A program made the position numbers and the translations under genes. The notes beneath the pieces are model-generated. The model saw nothing but the letters and a program-made list of their open reading frames with translations, was not told the origin of the DNA and did no database searches. A stretch of DNA of 64,000 nt from Acephala macrosclerotiorum (lineage: Eukaryota > Ascomycota > Leotiomycetes > Helotiales > Mollisiaceae): contig MU119209.1 in the NCBI GenBank assembly GCA_014904845.1, positions 77,380 to 141,379 on the forward strand, in the 5' to 3' direction. Shown here piece after piece: positions 1-11,372 of this stretch. Numbering within the stretch: position 1 is the first letter of the stretch; every line of letters starts with the position of its first letter.

Positions 1-2293
1 ATCGCCCTTCTCCTTGATCATCTTTCCCACTCTCTCGGTGCCGGCAATTCTCTCCAGCTTCAAAATGTCCCATTTGGAGAACAAAGCCCTCACGCTCCCC
101 TCTCCTAGTTCTAATCTTCCTTCTTGGATACTTTTCCCAGTATAACCACCTACTATCTCCTTGTAAAATACTGGGTTATCAGGCAGTCCATACATGATGA
201 CCTTCCGCACTCCTCGCAGCTGGTACCGTCTGAAGTGATGAGCTCGCTCTGTGTAAAGGAGAATGCTGTACCGTCCACTGTAGAAGTGGGAGCGTGCTCT
301 GGCTACATCTGGAACAGATGTGTATTCAGAAATACTGCCAAACGACAAGCTACTCGTAGCAGTTGAGGTGGAAAAGTAGTTTCGTACTCGGACGAAGTCG
401 AGATAGGATGGGATAAATATAAGTGTCCCAGCTGTATCCTTAGCACGACGAGTCAATGATGGGATGATAGCTGTCGTGAAGTAAGTAAATCGAGCATCCG
501 GGTCTTCTGCAAAAGAAGAAACATCCAGGCGAGAGAAAGTCTGCTTGACTTTCAGACCTAACTCTTGAATCGTGCCTGGATAATTCGCATTGATCTTGAT
601 CTTTCCGGCCCAATTTTTGGATTGATTGAAGAACAATGTGTTGGTCTCAGGAGTGTTGAAAGCTGCTAAGGCTATAGTTTGGCGGAAGTATTTCGCGTTG
701 TTGTCCAGATACCAGCTCCGCACTCTGCTGAAGTCACAGCCATGAACTTCTTTAGGCTGCAGGTTGAGATGCTCGAAAATGTATTCTATATGCTCCCAAT
801 TTTGCATGAGAAGGGCGTCGGCTTGATCAACGATGACTACCTCGATCGAGCTCAGAAAGTCGCTGTCTCCTTTCTTTTCATCTTTTCCTTCTATTGCCAT
901 GCGTAGACCAAGTGGACTAGCAAAAATGATATCTGAGTTATAGAATTGGGAGAAATACTTGATAGTCTTTCGAGTAAATTTCATCCCAAGTCTAAACATA
1001 TCATCATCATTGCCCCCGAAGAGTTCTCGGAAATCTTCTGCCTTGCCTGCGGAGAATTTATCTTCCTTCTCAACGTAGGAGTCGTCGAACCTTTTCCGGT
1101 TTTCCTGCTGATCTGGTTCGCATAAAATTCTTATCATGCTTACCATTCTCACGCAGGACTCTCGGGTGGGAAGAATCATCAATACTTTAGGCCTGGTAAA
1201 GCCTTGGTCTCGCAACTCTAGATCACCAGCTTCTTCTTTTACAAGCCGCGAATTATTCTTAATGACACGATCACGGGTCCTGTAAAATTGTTAATGCGCT
1301 GAAGAGATATAGTGCTGTGCAGTACTTACTTGAAAACATGATTGACAGCATGTAAACATGTCAATCGCCTCAAACTTTCCGAATTGGTCGTCTTCCGCTC
1401 ACAGAACAGCATGTCCTGGTAGTTGAATATAATGGGTGCTACCTGTCTCTCCAAAGCATCGAATGAAAAGTCGTGCTTCGACATGACGGTTGCTAATTTC
1501 TGTTTCAATTTCAGATGTTCTGGCCCAGACACTTCTTCCACGGTTACATGCTTGGTGCTTTCCTTCTGTGGAAGGGTCAGAATTGCTTTCCCAACTTTCG
1601 GCAATTGTACTTTGTGACTGATCCATTGGTTCTGTTGAATATATTTCAACCTCTGAGCCAGTACGTTGTCGTCTGGGTCTGCAAAATGTGCTTCGAAAGG
1701 ATCCGAGGCGTCCTCAAGATCGTCTTCAACTTCTCCCAGAAGACCATCAGTGGTGGTCTCGGGTCCTTCCTCTGGTTCCTCAACCTGATCAGCATCTTCA
1801 GCAGCTGAACCTCGATCATCCTGCTCTGAGAAGTTCTCTCTCTTGCTTGTGATAGTGTCTGGAGCGTGGTCGAGCTTTCTTCTCTTCGATTGTGATGCAG
1901 CATCGGAGGAAAGACTTTGCATCAGGGCGGCATAAGGACGTATAGCTGGTAGGGGATCCTCATCTTCGTCGGCGCCGGACTCCTCGTTTGAATGTCGGTC
2001 TTCATCAAGTGATTTGTCTTCTTCTTCTTCTTCTTCTTCTTCTTCTGATTCATTTGCTTCTCTGGACACAGAATTAGTAGGTATAGCGCAGATAGAAATC
2101 TGATTTTCACCTACACCTTTTTCTGCTGTGCTATTCTAGCACTGTCGAATATTGGCTTCCCTCGTCCGCCTCTGAATCCACCCCGGCCTCGAGAATTACT
2201 GCCTCTGGCCCCTCCACGGCCTCCACGGCCTTTAAAACCTCCAGACCCTGACCCTCGTCCTCTTGCACCTCCTCTAGCACCGTGAAAAGCCAT
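1..2293 (-). CDS. UTP25: U3 snoRNA-associated protein 25 (Utp25), 3' end cut by window edge
   Basis: SSU-processome protein needed for early 18S rRNA maturation in the nucleolus; it has a DEAD-box-helicase-like fold without the ATPase motifs (family knowledge). Three exons: 2115-2293, 1330-2061 and 1-1279, with introns of 53 and 50 bp; the visible coding length is 730 codons and the frame runs off base 1. The N-terminus is Gly/Arg-rich (RGG-like). An acidic Glu run encoded by a TTC-rich tract near 2021-2047 follows, then the conserved body with blocks such as [29 protein letters not shown] and [15 protein letters not shown]. The last visible residues, [17 protein letters not shown], resemble the family C-terminus, so little is missing. 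The first donor is GTAGGT, chosen because it alone keeps the frame. Divergent from the eIF3f gene, 224 bp between start codons. Confidence 0.92.
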
Positions 2294-2517
2294 TTTGGGG
2301 TAAGAATCGTGAATGCGACAGGAAAGTGTTTCTGGTAATGCCTGTCTAAAAAAAAAAATCCTTATCTAAGGCCACGAGTGGGCTTCTTATCTTACGAGAC
2401 TAGCGTCGATTCATCCCACACACGCGGAAACGGCGACGAGGGGGAAATTTCAACACAGCGCCGACAATTTCGAGTCTTCTCTCACCTCTACCCGACTTGA
2501 TCATACAGCTGCCCAGC

Positions 2518-3648
2518 ATGGCGGTCGGTATCGAATCATTCCTGCATCTTGCGCGTCCTCTTGCACCTGCAGTCATCGGCATCCAGCCCACTACTGCACC
2601 ATTGAATGTCATTCTACAACCACAAGTATGATAAAACCTCAAGTATAGTTGCTTTACTGAAACTCACGATCTATAGGCCGTATTCTCGATTCTCGACCAT
2701 GCGATAAGACGGGATATTAGGGACACGCAGTCAACACGAGTGATTGGAGCACTTCTCGGCATACGCTCCGAAGATGGCATGGAGGTGGAAGTACGAAATT
2801 GCTTCGCAATCCCACACACCGAGAACGAAGATCAAGTCGAGGTCGATGTCGAATACCAGAAGAATATGCTGGCGTTGCAACTGAAGGCCAACCCGAGAGA
2901 GGTGCTGCTAGGATGGTACACCACAAGTCTTGAGCTCAACAGCTTCAGCGCCTTGATCCAGAACTTCTTCGCCAGCCCAGAAACTGGAACCTTCCCTCAC
3001 CCTGCTGTACACCTCACTGTTTCAACGGAGCCTGGCAAGGAGATCGACGCGAAAGCATACATCAGTGCACCTGTAGGAGTCAACGCTGAACGTGCAGCAG
3101 AAAGCTGTCTCTTCATCCCGGTCCCTTACGAAATTCGATACGGCGAGGCTGAGAAGAGCGGTCTTGAGTTGATCTCTGGTGCGAAGGATAGCGAGAACCG
3201 AGCGGCGCCGGTAGTATCAGATATTGAGGGCTTGGAGAGAGCAGTCGAGCAGACTCTTGACCTCCTTGAACGAGTATCCGAGTATGTCAGTTCGATCCTG
3301 GACGAGGAACGAGAACCATCAAATGCGTTAGGTCAATTCCTCATGAATGCCTTGTCTTTGGCACCAAAGGTCGATCCACAGGATATCGAGCGGGACTTCA
3401 ACAACCATATCCAGGATGTTCTTGTCGTTTCTTACCTTGCAAACACCATTCGCACACAGATTGATCTATCTCAACGATTAGCTACCGCTACACTTACTAT
3501 GGGTGGTTCGGATGCTTTGGCGGCAACTGGAGGAGAGGCAGGAGGAGAAAAAGGACAACGCGGAGGACAGAGGGGTGGGAAGCGTGGTGGGGGTGGACGT
3601 GGTGGTGGACAACGAGAGCCCAGGGAACCACGAGAACCTACCGAGTAA
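2518..3648 (+). CDS. eif3f: Translation initiation factor eIF3 subunit f
   Basis: MPN-domain subunit of eIF3, the scaffold that recruits mRNA and initiator tRNA to the 40S subunit; cytoplasmic. Two exons (2518-2625 and 2677-3648) separated by a 51 bp intron give 359 residues. The MPN domain fills roughly residues 15-150, with VILQPQ joined across the intron to [13 protein letters not shown], then VIGALLG and the [12 protein letters not shown] block. The C-terminal helical eIF3f region follows. The last 40 residues are an RGG-rich tail ([20 protein letters not shown]) ending in REP repeats, longer and more basic than in animal eIF3f; an RNA-contact role is only inference. The start ATG at 2518 is the first in frame and gives the expected family N-terminus. 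Confidence 0.95.
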
Positions 3649-3943
3649 TGATAGTCATGATAAACAGGTTTCGCTCACTCGGCTGTGCATTTACTTGCGT
3701 TGTACAGGAATGGAAAAATTGGCGTTGGGGTTGGCCATAGAGCCTTTCGCATAGAACACCATTCTTCACATGCACACAATCTTCCAATCTTGGTTCTGCT
3801 GTTTTCTTAATGGTTGCATTCATGGTCTATCAGCTTATGTTGTAAACCTGGTACTTAAAGTATCACTTTATACCGCATGTCCCGCTAACTCCGCCAATGC
3901 TACCGCCGTACGCCACTTTCTGATAAAACATATCCCCATGCCT

Positions 3944-6666
3944 TTAAACGCCGGTAGGTGGCTTAGGAGGAAGAGTCGAAGGATTGCCATAGTTGGGAAG
4001 ATGATTTCCGATCTGGCCATTGTGTGGCATCGACATACCTTGGTTTACACCTTGCGGCATACCTGGTGCATGGGACATGCCTTGAGGAAGATTTTGAGGC
4101 ATGCCTGGATGCATGATTGGCCGATGAGCCATGTGAGGAGACGCATGATAAGATGGCAGCGAGTTATTAGAGCCTTGCCGGGCCATATTGTAACCCATGC
4201 CATTGCCAAATTGTTGTTGAGGGGGAGCAAAGGCATTATAGGAGAGATGAGGAGAACCGTGATGTGGTGATCCGTGGTGAGGAGATCCATGATGCGATAT
4301 AGGTTGAGGAACCGGAAGGCCCGAATTGCCAGGTACGAACGATTGCGTCTTTGGGTTGAACGCATGGCGATTGAAGCTTCCTGGGATCGGGTGCTGGCTC
4401 TTTGGGTCTGAGGGATTGGCTGTACTTGGCAGCTGGCCAAATGCGTATGGGATTGAACTAGGAGGCCCTCTAACCATAGGTCCTTGGGTGTGTTGATACG
4501 GGCTCTGATACAGAGGTTGTTGTTGCCATTGTTGAGGTGGGAGTGGTGGTGACTGCACTGGTGAGCCGTAGGCACTGATTGGAGCGCTATGTGGTTGGAA
4601 ACGTTGTTGGCTCTGCTGCTGGGGATATTGCTAAAAGGATGATGTTAATGAAAGAACGGACGGCGGAGTTGAAAGGCCACGTACCTGCGGAATACTGTTA
4701 TACGGCTGCATACCCCCATTGTTCATCATCCCAGGGTTGAATTGTTGGGCAGGAGGCATGAAGTGAGCTGGCATAGGACTTTGGTAGTTCTGAACAGCAC
4801 CACCGTTGTATTGCTGAGCTCCCATTGGTGCATACTGCGGTGTTGTAACCCAAGTCGGAGCTTGCGGAGCTTGCTGCTGAGGGTAGAGCGGGGCATATTG
4901 AGATCTAGGATCAAAATCCTCGTCGTCTCGCCGCTGCTTTGTGGGCTTAGATCTCTTATTCTGGCTAGCTCTGTCTTTGGTGGAGACTGAGCTTGATCGA
5001 GACATCTCATTCCCATCTTCGGTATCTAAACGATCAGTGTATGGACATGAGCCTGAGATTAGTGTGTACTTACCTGGAGTAGCGTCTCCTGCCTTCTCAT
5101 CTTTGCCGAATATACGCTCTCTTGCCTTGTTATATGCCGCTTCTCGTTCCTCTCGAGATAACCTAGCTAAGTTAGGACAATTCTCAAAGACATTTTTAAA
5201 CAACATACTTCTCCTTTGCTGAAAGCGATTTGTCCTTGCCATCACTTCCTGTTTCGGAAGTAGCCTTTGATGGGCTCGGACCAGTGTCACCATCCCCACC
5301 TCTGCGCATGATTTTCATAGTTGGCATGGTGGGTGGTGGTGTATTACCCGTTGTAGGGGGATTTGAGATAGTGGTCAATGATGGAGGCAGTCTACAGAAT
5401 GGAGTTCGGAAGATGCGAACAGCACCAGCCACAGCATCGACTTGGTGCGTCATATGGTAGTAGTCCGCAAGCTTATGGGTGAGCATTCTGCAGAACGAGT
5501 TACACGGGGGGAGATCGATGAACGGTTCCCTATTCTTGATTAGCACATTGCAGGTGCAAAGATTTGTCAGAATCATGAATTGATATGCTTCACCATAGTA
5601 AGATTTGGAGAAGCGGATATAAGTGGCGAGGCCACTAAAAACACTTACTTGCTAGATTTGACAAACTCAATAACATCCTGTTCGAGTCGAAGCAGGAATA
5701 TTCGATCCTTCGGTGATTCCAATGCCTCAAGTAGCTTTTCGTCAGGTGTTTGGCGGTAGAATAGATTGAACGCATCTGGCACTCCTGGTGTGCCAATGAG
5801 AGGTTTCGCTTTTCCATCATCTGTCGTTTGCTGTCCGGACGAGCCACTTTGGGGCGTGCTCACTCCCTGGCTTTGACGCTCATGCATAGTCTGCATATTT
5901 CGTCTATCAGGTGCTTCGTAGAACTGTGCACGGTATGCGCGAGCAGCAGCCTCTGAACCTATTCTAGAACCCGCTACAATGGAGCCTCGTCCCGAGAATG
6001 CATCGTCATCCTCAGCTGCTTTGACGGAAGCACTATCATCCGGTCGAAGAGACTCCTTCTCATCCAAGGCGAATGTGGTGCCAGATGTGATACTTTTCCC
6101 ATCCAGACTGGGTGGTTTTGTACCCAAATCAGAACCAGACTCAGTCCTATGGAAAGGATCCTCCGCGAACCCATCAACTCCATCAGACTTGCTCCTAGCA
6201 GACCCAGATCCATTCACCACCACCAAAGTCGGCATTGGGGAACTGATACTCAGTGCTTTGACAGCGTCGACAAGTTTATTATCGGTGGCCAGCTGTTCCA
6301 GATCTCTTTGAGCCTCGGATTGCGCCTTCAGAGCGGGTTCGCGTAATATCGAGGTCTTCGTATTATCAATGCTGGCGAGTTTTGTATTTGATGACCCATT
6401 AGGCTGTGTCGAGCTCTCTGCCTGAGCCAAAGTAGAAATGTTCTCCTTCTTTAAATCTCTACTTTGCGCAGAAGCTGCAACTTTGGCAAACGAATTGAAG
6501 GCCATAGTATCCTTGCCTGCCGATGCAGCTACCTAAATTGCAGGTCAAAGTCAGCAATCAGCCTTGCTTCAGAATAAGGGGAGCGAGGCCGTGTGTTCAG
6601 TGGAGGGCTACACACCTTCGCAAAGGATAGTCTAGAATTATCGGCAGACATTGGTGCAGTAGCCAT
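3944..6666 (-). CDS. R3H- and SUZ-domain RNA-binding protein
   Basis: Predicted single-stranded nucleic-acid binding protein, similar in architecture to yeast Rbs1-type proteins; the exact orthologue is not certain. Six exons: 6616-6666, 5649-6532, 5209-5529, 5074-5162, 4685-5025 and 3944-4630, total 2373 nt, 790 residues. Residues 1-290 are low complexity. The R3H domain begins near residue 290 and is joined across intron 2, with the diagnostic Arg-x3-His at R326 and H330 (CRMLTHKLADYY). A SUZ-like segment (SREEREAAYNKARERIFG) follows near residues 420-440. The remaining 350 residues are Gln/Pro/Asn/Met-rich, typical of proteins that enter RNA granules (inference). The first intron splits the N-terminal FAK-VAAS sequence, which is repeated as FAKVAASA soon after. 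Confidence 0.88.
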
Positions 6667-7346
6667 GCTGAGAAGTGTAATGGCCAGAACTCGTCACAGT
6701 GTGTGAAAAAGAGTGTAAAGTCCTGATCGGACCAAGGTGAGATCGCAGCCAGGCGAAAGCCGGGAAAATCAGCGTCGTGAAGAGGAACAAAATTAAGGAA
6801 GAAGGTTAACCGCCAAAGAAGAGAAGTGACATCTCATCATTGTAGTGTCTGGCGTGGTGTTCGGAGTAGATGGGTAACTCGTAGAAACCTGGAGACCGTT
6901 TGGCGGCGTACGAGGATGAGAATGGCCTGGCGTAATCTGAAGTCGAGCGCTCACACCCCGCTCCTATCGCTCAGAGATCCAGATATACGAATCTGGCACG
7001 AGTCGGTGGTGAAGAACTTGGGGATTGACAGAATCAGAGCATCGTCAGCCCTCGTCTGTGGAAATGCTGCTGCGGTTCGAAATAAACCCAAGGTTGTCGT
7101 GCAAGTCTCCTCAAAAAGCCAGGCTAGTGTCTAGCGCAAAAGACCCCTGCCCCGGCAGAACACTTGAACCATAAATGATTTAGAAAGCCATGCTTCAACA
7201 TTTCTCTTGTTTGCGCCTATGATTACAGCACTGCGACATTCATATTCTGTCGAACAACTGCTCCTGAAGTAATCACACACAGCAATTCTTCTAAAGAATA
7301 GTGTTACGCGATTCTCTTGCACCGAACCGATTTGCTATAACCCAAC
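6667..7346. other. Divergent intergenic region, 680 bp
   Basis: Shared 5' flank of the R3H/SUZ gene and the zinc-knuckle gene. An open stretch at 6826-7134 on the plus strand has biased, Arg/Trp-rich translation and no recognisable domain, so I do not call it. No repeat or RNA gene seen. Confidence 0.5.
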
Positions 7347-8294
7347 ATGTACCGTCGAGGTCCCCCAATAGGCGGCGCCTCGAAAGCATCCCCTTCTACT
7401 CGATGCCAAAAATGTCTTAAGACTGGTAAGTACATACCCATTTTAATGATGGGTCGACTAACCTCCCCAGGGCACTATAGCTATGAGTGCAAAGCCGTTG
7501 TCCAAGAACGTCCATACGTGTCGAGGCCTTCGAGGACTCAGCAGTTGCTCAATCCGAAGCTTGTACCAAAACTTACGAGTGAGGTGCCCCAAGGGCTTCT
7601 ACAGAAGTATGCACCCATTGTATTTCTTGCGCGTAATATCAAGGAGGGCTTCCCCTCTTTGAGCCCCCCATGTCTCGACTGGACTAACTTATCCATTAGA
7701 AAGGGCGTCGCAGATCAGCAACTGGCAAAGGCCGAATTAGAGAGAGGACGAAAGCGGGAACGGCAGAGCGAAGATCCAGAGAGCAGAAAGAGAATACGTT
7801 CAGCATCTTCTGCTTCAGTCACTACAATATCCACGCGCTCCCCTTCCCCTCCCGCAGACCGACGCAGATCAATGAGCATGTCCGAATCTCCTCACCGAAG
7901 ACCAAAGTCTCCCAGCCTCTCGCCACGACCACCTCGCCAAAAGCTTTCCGAATCTGAGAAGAAACGGAGAAGGGAGTCATATTCATCCATGGATTCGCAT
8001 AGCTCTACTGAGAGAAGAGCATTTAGGGAACGAGGGAGCAGTCGCAGCACGAGGAGAAGATTTGAACAAGCCAGTCCCCCTGTCAGAGGTAGAAGGGCGA
8101 CCGAAAGTCGAAGTCCATTCAGCGAAAGACGGAAGCTATCCAATGATCGGCAGCGTGATGGGCAACGCGGTAGAGGTACCTTTGGCAATAGCGCGACAAT
8201 TTCGAATAACAGGCCTCCTCCACCAAAAGAAAGGAGCTTGAGCCCTTTTAGCAAGCGGTTGGCATTGACGCAGGCGATGAACATAGGACGTTGA
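7347..8294 (+). CDS. CCHC zinc-knuckle, RS-rich protein (ZCCHC10-like)
   Basis: Small nuclear-type protein with one CCHC zinc knuckle and an Arg/Ser-rich tail; splicing or mRNA-metabolism role is inferred from composition. Exons 7347-7425, 7471-7606 and 7700-8294 give 269 residues. The knuckle reads CQKCLKTGHYSYEC (Cx2Cx4Hx4C) only after removal of intron 1, which interrupts it between Gly and His. Intron 2 (93 bp) joins LLQK to KGVADQQLAKAELERGR, a block shared by fungal homologues. Residues from about 100 on are rich in RSxS, SP and RR dipeptides. Both introns are multiples of three without in-frame stops, so the unspliced frame is also open. Confidence 0.85.
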   Translation: MYRRGPPIGGASKASPSTRCQKCLKTGKYIPILMMGRLTSPGHYSYECKAVVQERPYVSRPSRTQQLLNPKLVPKLTSEVPQGLLQKYAPIVFLARNIKEGFPSLSPPCLDWTNLSIRKGVADQQLAKAELERGRKRERQSEDPESRKRIRSASSASVTTISTRSPSPPADRRRSMSMSESPHRRPKSPSLSPRPPRQKLSESEKKRRRESYSSMDSHSSTERRAFRERGSSRSTRRRFEQASPPVRGRRATESRSPFSERRKLSNDRQRDGQRGRGTFGNSATISNNRPPPPKERSLSPFSKRLALTQAMNIGR

Positions 8295-10522
8295 AGTGAT
8301 TGTGATATCTTAGATAGGATCGAACTTTTGGGATTGTAGAGTATTAGATACCCTTGGCGCATTGGCCACTACCTTTCATGCATCGAAAAATGCCTGATTT
8401 TCAATACTAGCAGTCTAACGCAATCGGCGCTGTACCCTTGCTGTTCTGATGCGCACCTAATCAAGCTCCTACCTCGCGACTGGAGCTGCCAGAAGCACCA
8501 TAGTGGTGATCCTCAGGTATGACAACCCACCTCCCCTTTTCTCTCGTTGTCGTCGGCTTCCTCCCTAGTTCACATGACAGATGATTACTATTTCTAGATT
8601 ATACTGATCAATGTGCTACATGAATCATTCCAACTGCAAGAAGCAGCTGTGATACTCAACCCCCAAAGTTGGGCAACCCTCCCGTTGCTCTTACAAGACC
8701 ATGTGGCAGGCAGTTGACATTTCTAGGTGCCAATCTCACCGTTCCGCACAGAAATTCCACAGACCCTATCGATTATAGACCAGTTAGTGATCCGGTCGTT
8801 TCTTTCGCTGTTGGCAAATTCCTAGCCAAGCTTTGCTGCGAGCGAAGCGCCCCGAAGCCCCAACACTAGCAGGACCACACATCTCCTTCACCTTCACCTA
8901 TTCCCCAGTAAGAGAAGAGTCATTGGACTAGTATTGTGGTCTTCGACACTTCGTCGATAGGTACCATTTCGACAGACCCTGCCACGCAGTCAGGACTCAG
9001 GTAGATCGAAAGATCTCCATGGAGTCTTAGAGCTCATTTCCCTGAATTGCGGATGGAGAAGAAGCATTCTGCCCTCTCTACAAGGGGCAGACCATTCGCT
9101 TGATGTTATGTCTTTGCCCAAGAAGAACGGAGACGAACGCCCTCTGGCCTCTCAATGTTCGTAGAGCTAGTCTAGACTCGAGGTGGTTTGGATAAGTTGT
9201 ATTTTCTAATGTCCGCGGTTGAGGTTTTGCTAGATTATTTGTTAATCATGATTTTCGAAAGGTAAACACGACCTAGTAATAACAACAACTACAGACTTGA
9301 TAAACAAGATAAAGCCAATACTCAGCGTGTATTGCTTACTCGTTCCGAGGACACCAGACTCGCTCTAGCGGCGCGTCTACAGCAGCTTATGGTAGCTTAG
9401 GAGCATTTTATTATTTGTTTCTCTTCTGTCCTCAAATACCCCCATGCATTTCAATGGCTCACTACCTGATCTTCGATATAGATCTGCCGATATGACTGGT
9501 CTAGTTCCATTTATACTTCTTCCCTGGCACGTCGCAAATGTCTCAACGCAGAATGATCATTTACCCGAACTCCTTTTTTGGCTTGGCAATGCAGCCAATG
9601 CGAGGGCTTGGTTCCTCTCTGTTGCGCATGTCATAAGCTTCGCACATCGCAACACTTCCATCAGCCTAGTTTCTACTTAAAGCTATGGAGCCAATAACTT
9701 CAATAGCAGGTTATCACCTCTCAGTTCTTGAGGATACCAAAGAATTCGCGACCATTCGGGCTAATTTCAAGTAGTACGGAAAGAGACAAACGAGGAGACG
9801 CCCAAGATGCCACCAACCAATACAACCAGCGTATTGAAGACAAAGAAAGAGAATTGACAAGATGGATCTGGCGAGGGTCGTCACGAAGAAGCAAATGGCA
9901 GTGTCGGCAAGGATGGATATGGAAGGGAGAGAGCTGCTTGAACCGTGGAAAATGCCTGGAGTCGATCGTATGGGAGGATACACTTGCTGCTTTAATACTG
10001 GTCCCTCTGCTTGGGTCCATTGTCCTATCCTAAAAACATAGTTTTTGATGGCCGAGTAGTGTGAGGGTTGGTAAGAAGCTCCAGGGCTAGTGTTTTGCTA
10101 GCTGTGGGATAATATACGCGGGCAGAGTGAAGATGATTGACCATATTGTGAATTGTTCGAAGTTCAGGGAGGAGGAAGAAGAAGAAGGCTGGCGTGCAAA
10201 ATCTTGTCATATCAGATGGTTGAATTTGAAATAAGAGTTCGGAACAACGAGAGTTCCTATAATGTGTGGAAAGAGCAAAATATTTGCTCCTGATTTGGTC
10301 GAAGTGACTGGAAGCTTTGCATAGGATTCCTGGGACTGTGGGATATCAAAATTCCCTTGACTATTAAGCCGCTGCCATTTCATAATTACCGAACGCCGGG
10401 CTTTTCATGCAATTCCTCCCATGTAGACACCGTTACGCCTAATTCCTCAAATGGGAGGTAGCTTCCCAATGAATAATATCTTCTACCTCTCTCCCAAGTA
10501 ATGTCCGAGTACTTTCAAGATG
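8295..10522. other. Gene-free stretch, 2.2 kb
   Basis: No gene model could be supported. Several open frames exist on both strands around 9700-10030, but they overlap each other, lack recognisable domains and reflect a local shortage of stop codons. The segment 9240-9340 is A-rich with short AAC-type runs, faintly like the edge of a long terminal repeat, but I found neither paired repeats nor TG..CA ends with a target duplication. The stretch holds the 3' flanks of both neighbours, which converge. Confidence 0.45.
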
Positions 10523-11146
10523 TCAATCCCTTTCATCGTCTTCCCTCTCCCTTCTCTCTTCTTCCTCCTCCCGTTCTCGTAGCTTGACTCCTTCTACAAG
10601 CGCAACACCCTCCATTCCCATCTCCTCGCCTCCTTCACTTGCGCCAACAGCTCCATTCCCAGTCTTTGACTTCGCGGCTTTTTGGGCTCCCTCGATTCTC
10701 TCTCGTACCATCCTTGCAATAGCATTCTCAGTCCTAACATTCAAGATCTTGAGTTTCTTGTCCAAGTCTCTCTTCAGATCCCAATTCGGCTTCTTCGGCT
10801 GTAACTTGAACAAGTCAACACCTTTATTATCCTCTTCCTCTTCCTCAGCTTTCCTCCTGATTTCATCCTCGACATCTCTTGCTTGCTGTTCTAAGGTCTT
10901 CTCAACTGCTTGTGTTGGTGGTGCCTCGAACCCAAGCTTAGGACCTTTGGCTTCCGGATCATAGTTTCGACCAGAAAGATGTAGTTTCGCAACGTCAGGT
11001 TCCGCAGGTAGTGAAGGTGACCGTGTGATTGCTAGAGCTGCTTCAGTATCGTCGCCAGGTTGCTTGCGCTTCAGAGATTTGAGTTTGGCCAGACGGGCTT
11101 TTCGTTCATCCGCAGCGGCACCCAGACTCGCATGTGTAGCTGACAT
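10523..11146 (-). CDS. cwf18: Spliceosomal protein Cwf18 / CCDC12 family
   Basis: Component of the Prp19/Cdc5-associated activated spliceosome, nuclear. Intronless, 207 residues. The family signature DLFKLQPKKPNWDLKRDLDKK followed by LKILNVRTENAIARMVRERIE occupies roughly residues 112-155 and is unmistakable. The N-terminal part carries a conserved basic helix (ERKARLAKLKSLKRKQ) and the LHLSGRNYDPE motif; the C-terminus is a charged, Glu/Arg-rich tail that looks disordered or coiled-coil. Divergent from the PPR gene, with 226 bp between start codons, implying a shared promoter. Confidence 0.93.
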   Translation of the reverse strand: MSATHASLGAAADERKARLAKLKSLKRKQPGDDTEAALAITRSPSLPAEPDVAKLHLSGRNYDPEAKGPKLGFEAPPTQAVEKTLEQQARDVEDEIRRKAEEEEEDNKGVDLFKLQPKKPNWDLKRDLDKKLKILNVRTENAIARMVRERIEGAQKAAKSKTGNGAVGASEGGEEMGMEGVALVEGVKLREREEEEERREREDDERD

Positions 11147-11372
11147 CGCGTTCGAGGGTTTGTTTGTTTGTGATGAATCTTGAATTCGTGGGTTTCAGTC
11201 TAATTTTTGTTGATGTCGTCTTGAAAAACCGCGAATCTCAGCCTTGGGAACGCGGCCGCTTTGACGGACGCACTAGGGCAAAATATTTTTTTGACGAGCT
11301 TTCAGGAGACGACACTTGCTTTCATTCAATCCACATGCGATGGATATTCGGACGGAAACGTGCTCTTAGCTG

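Noticed and set aside
2400..2642. Minus-strand frame opposite the first eIF3f exon
   Set aside because: Shadow of the eIF3f exon and its intron on the other strand.
6826..7134. Plus-strand 102-codon frame in the divergent promoter
   Set aside because: Arg/Trp-biased composition, no domain, and it lies in the shared 5' flank of two firm genes.
9240..9420. A-rich segment resembling the edge of an LTR
   Set aside because: No second copy, TG..CA ends or target-site duplication could be found in the window.
9714..10033. Overlapping open frames on both strands, one with hydrophobic segments
   Set aside because: All frames are open together because stops are locally scarce; no domain, intron logic or conserved block supports any one of them.
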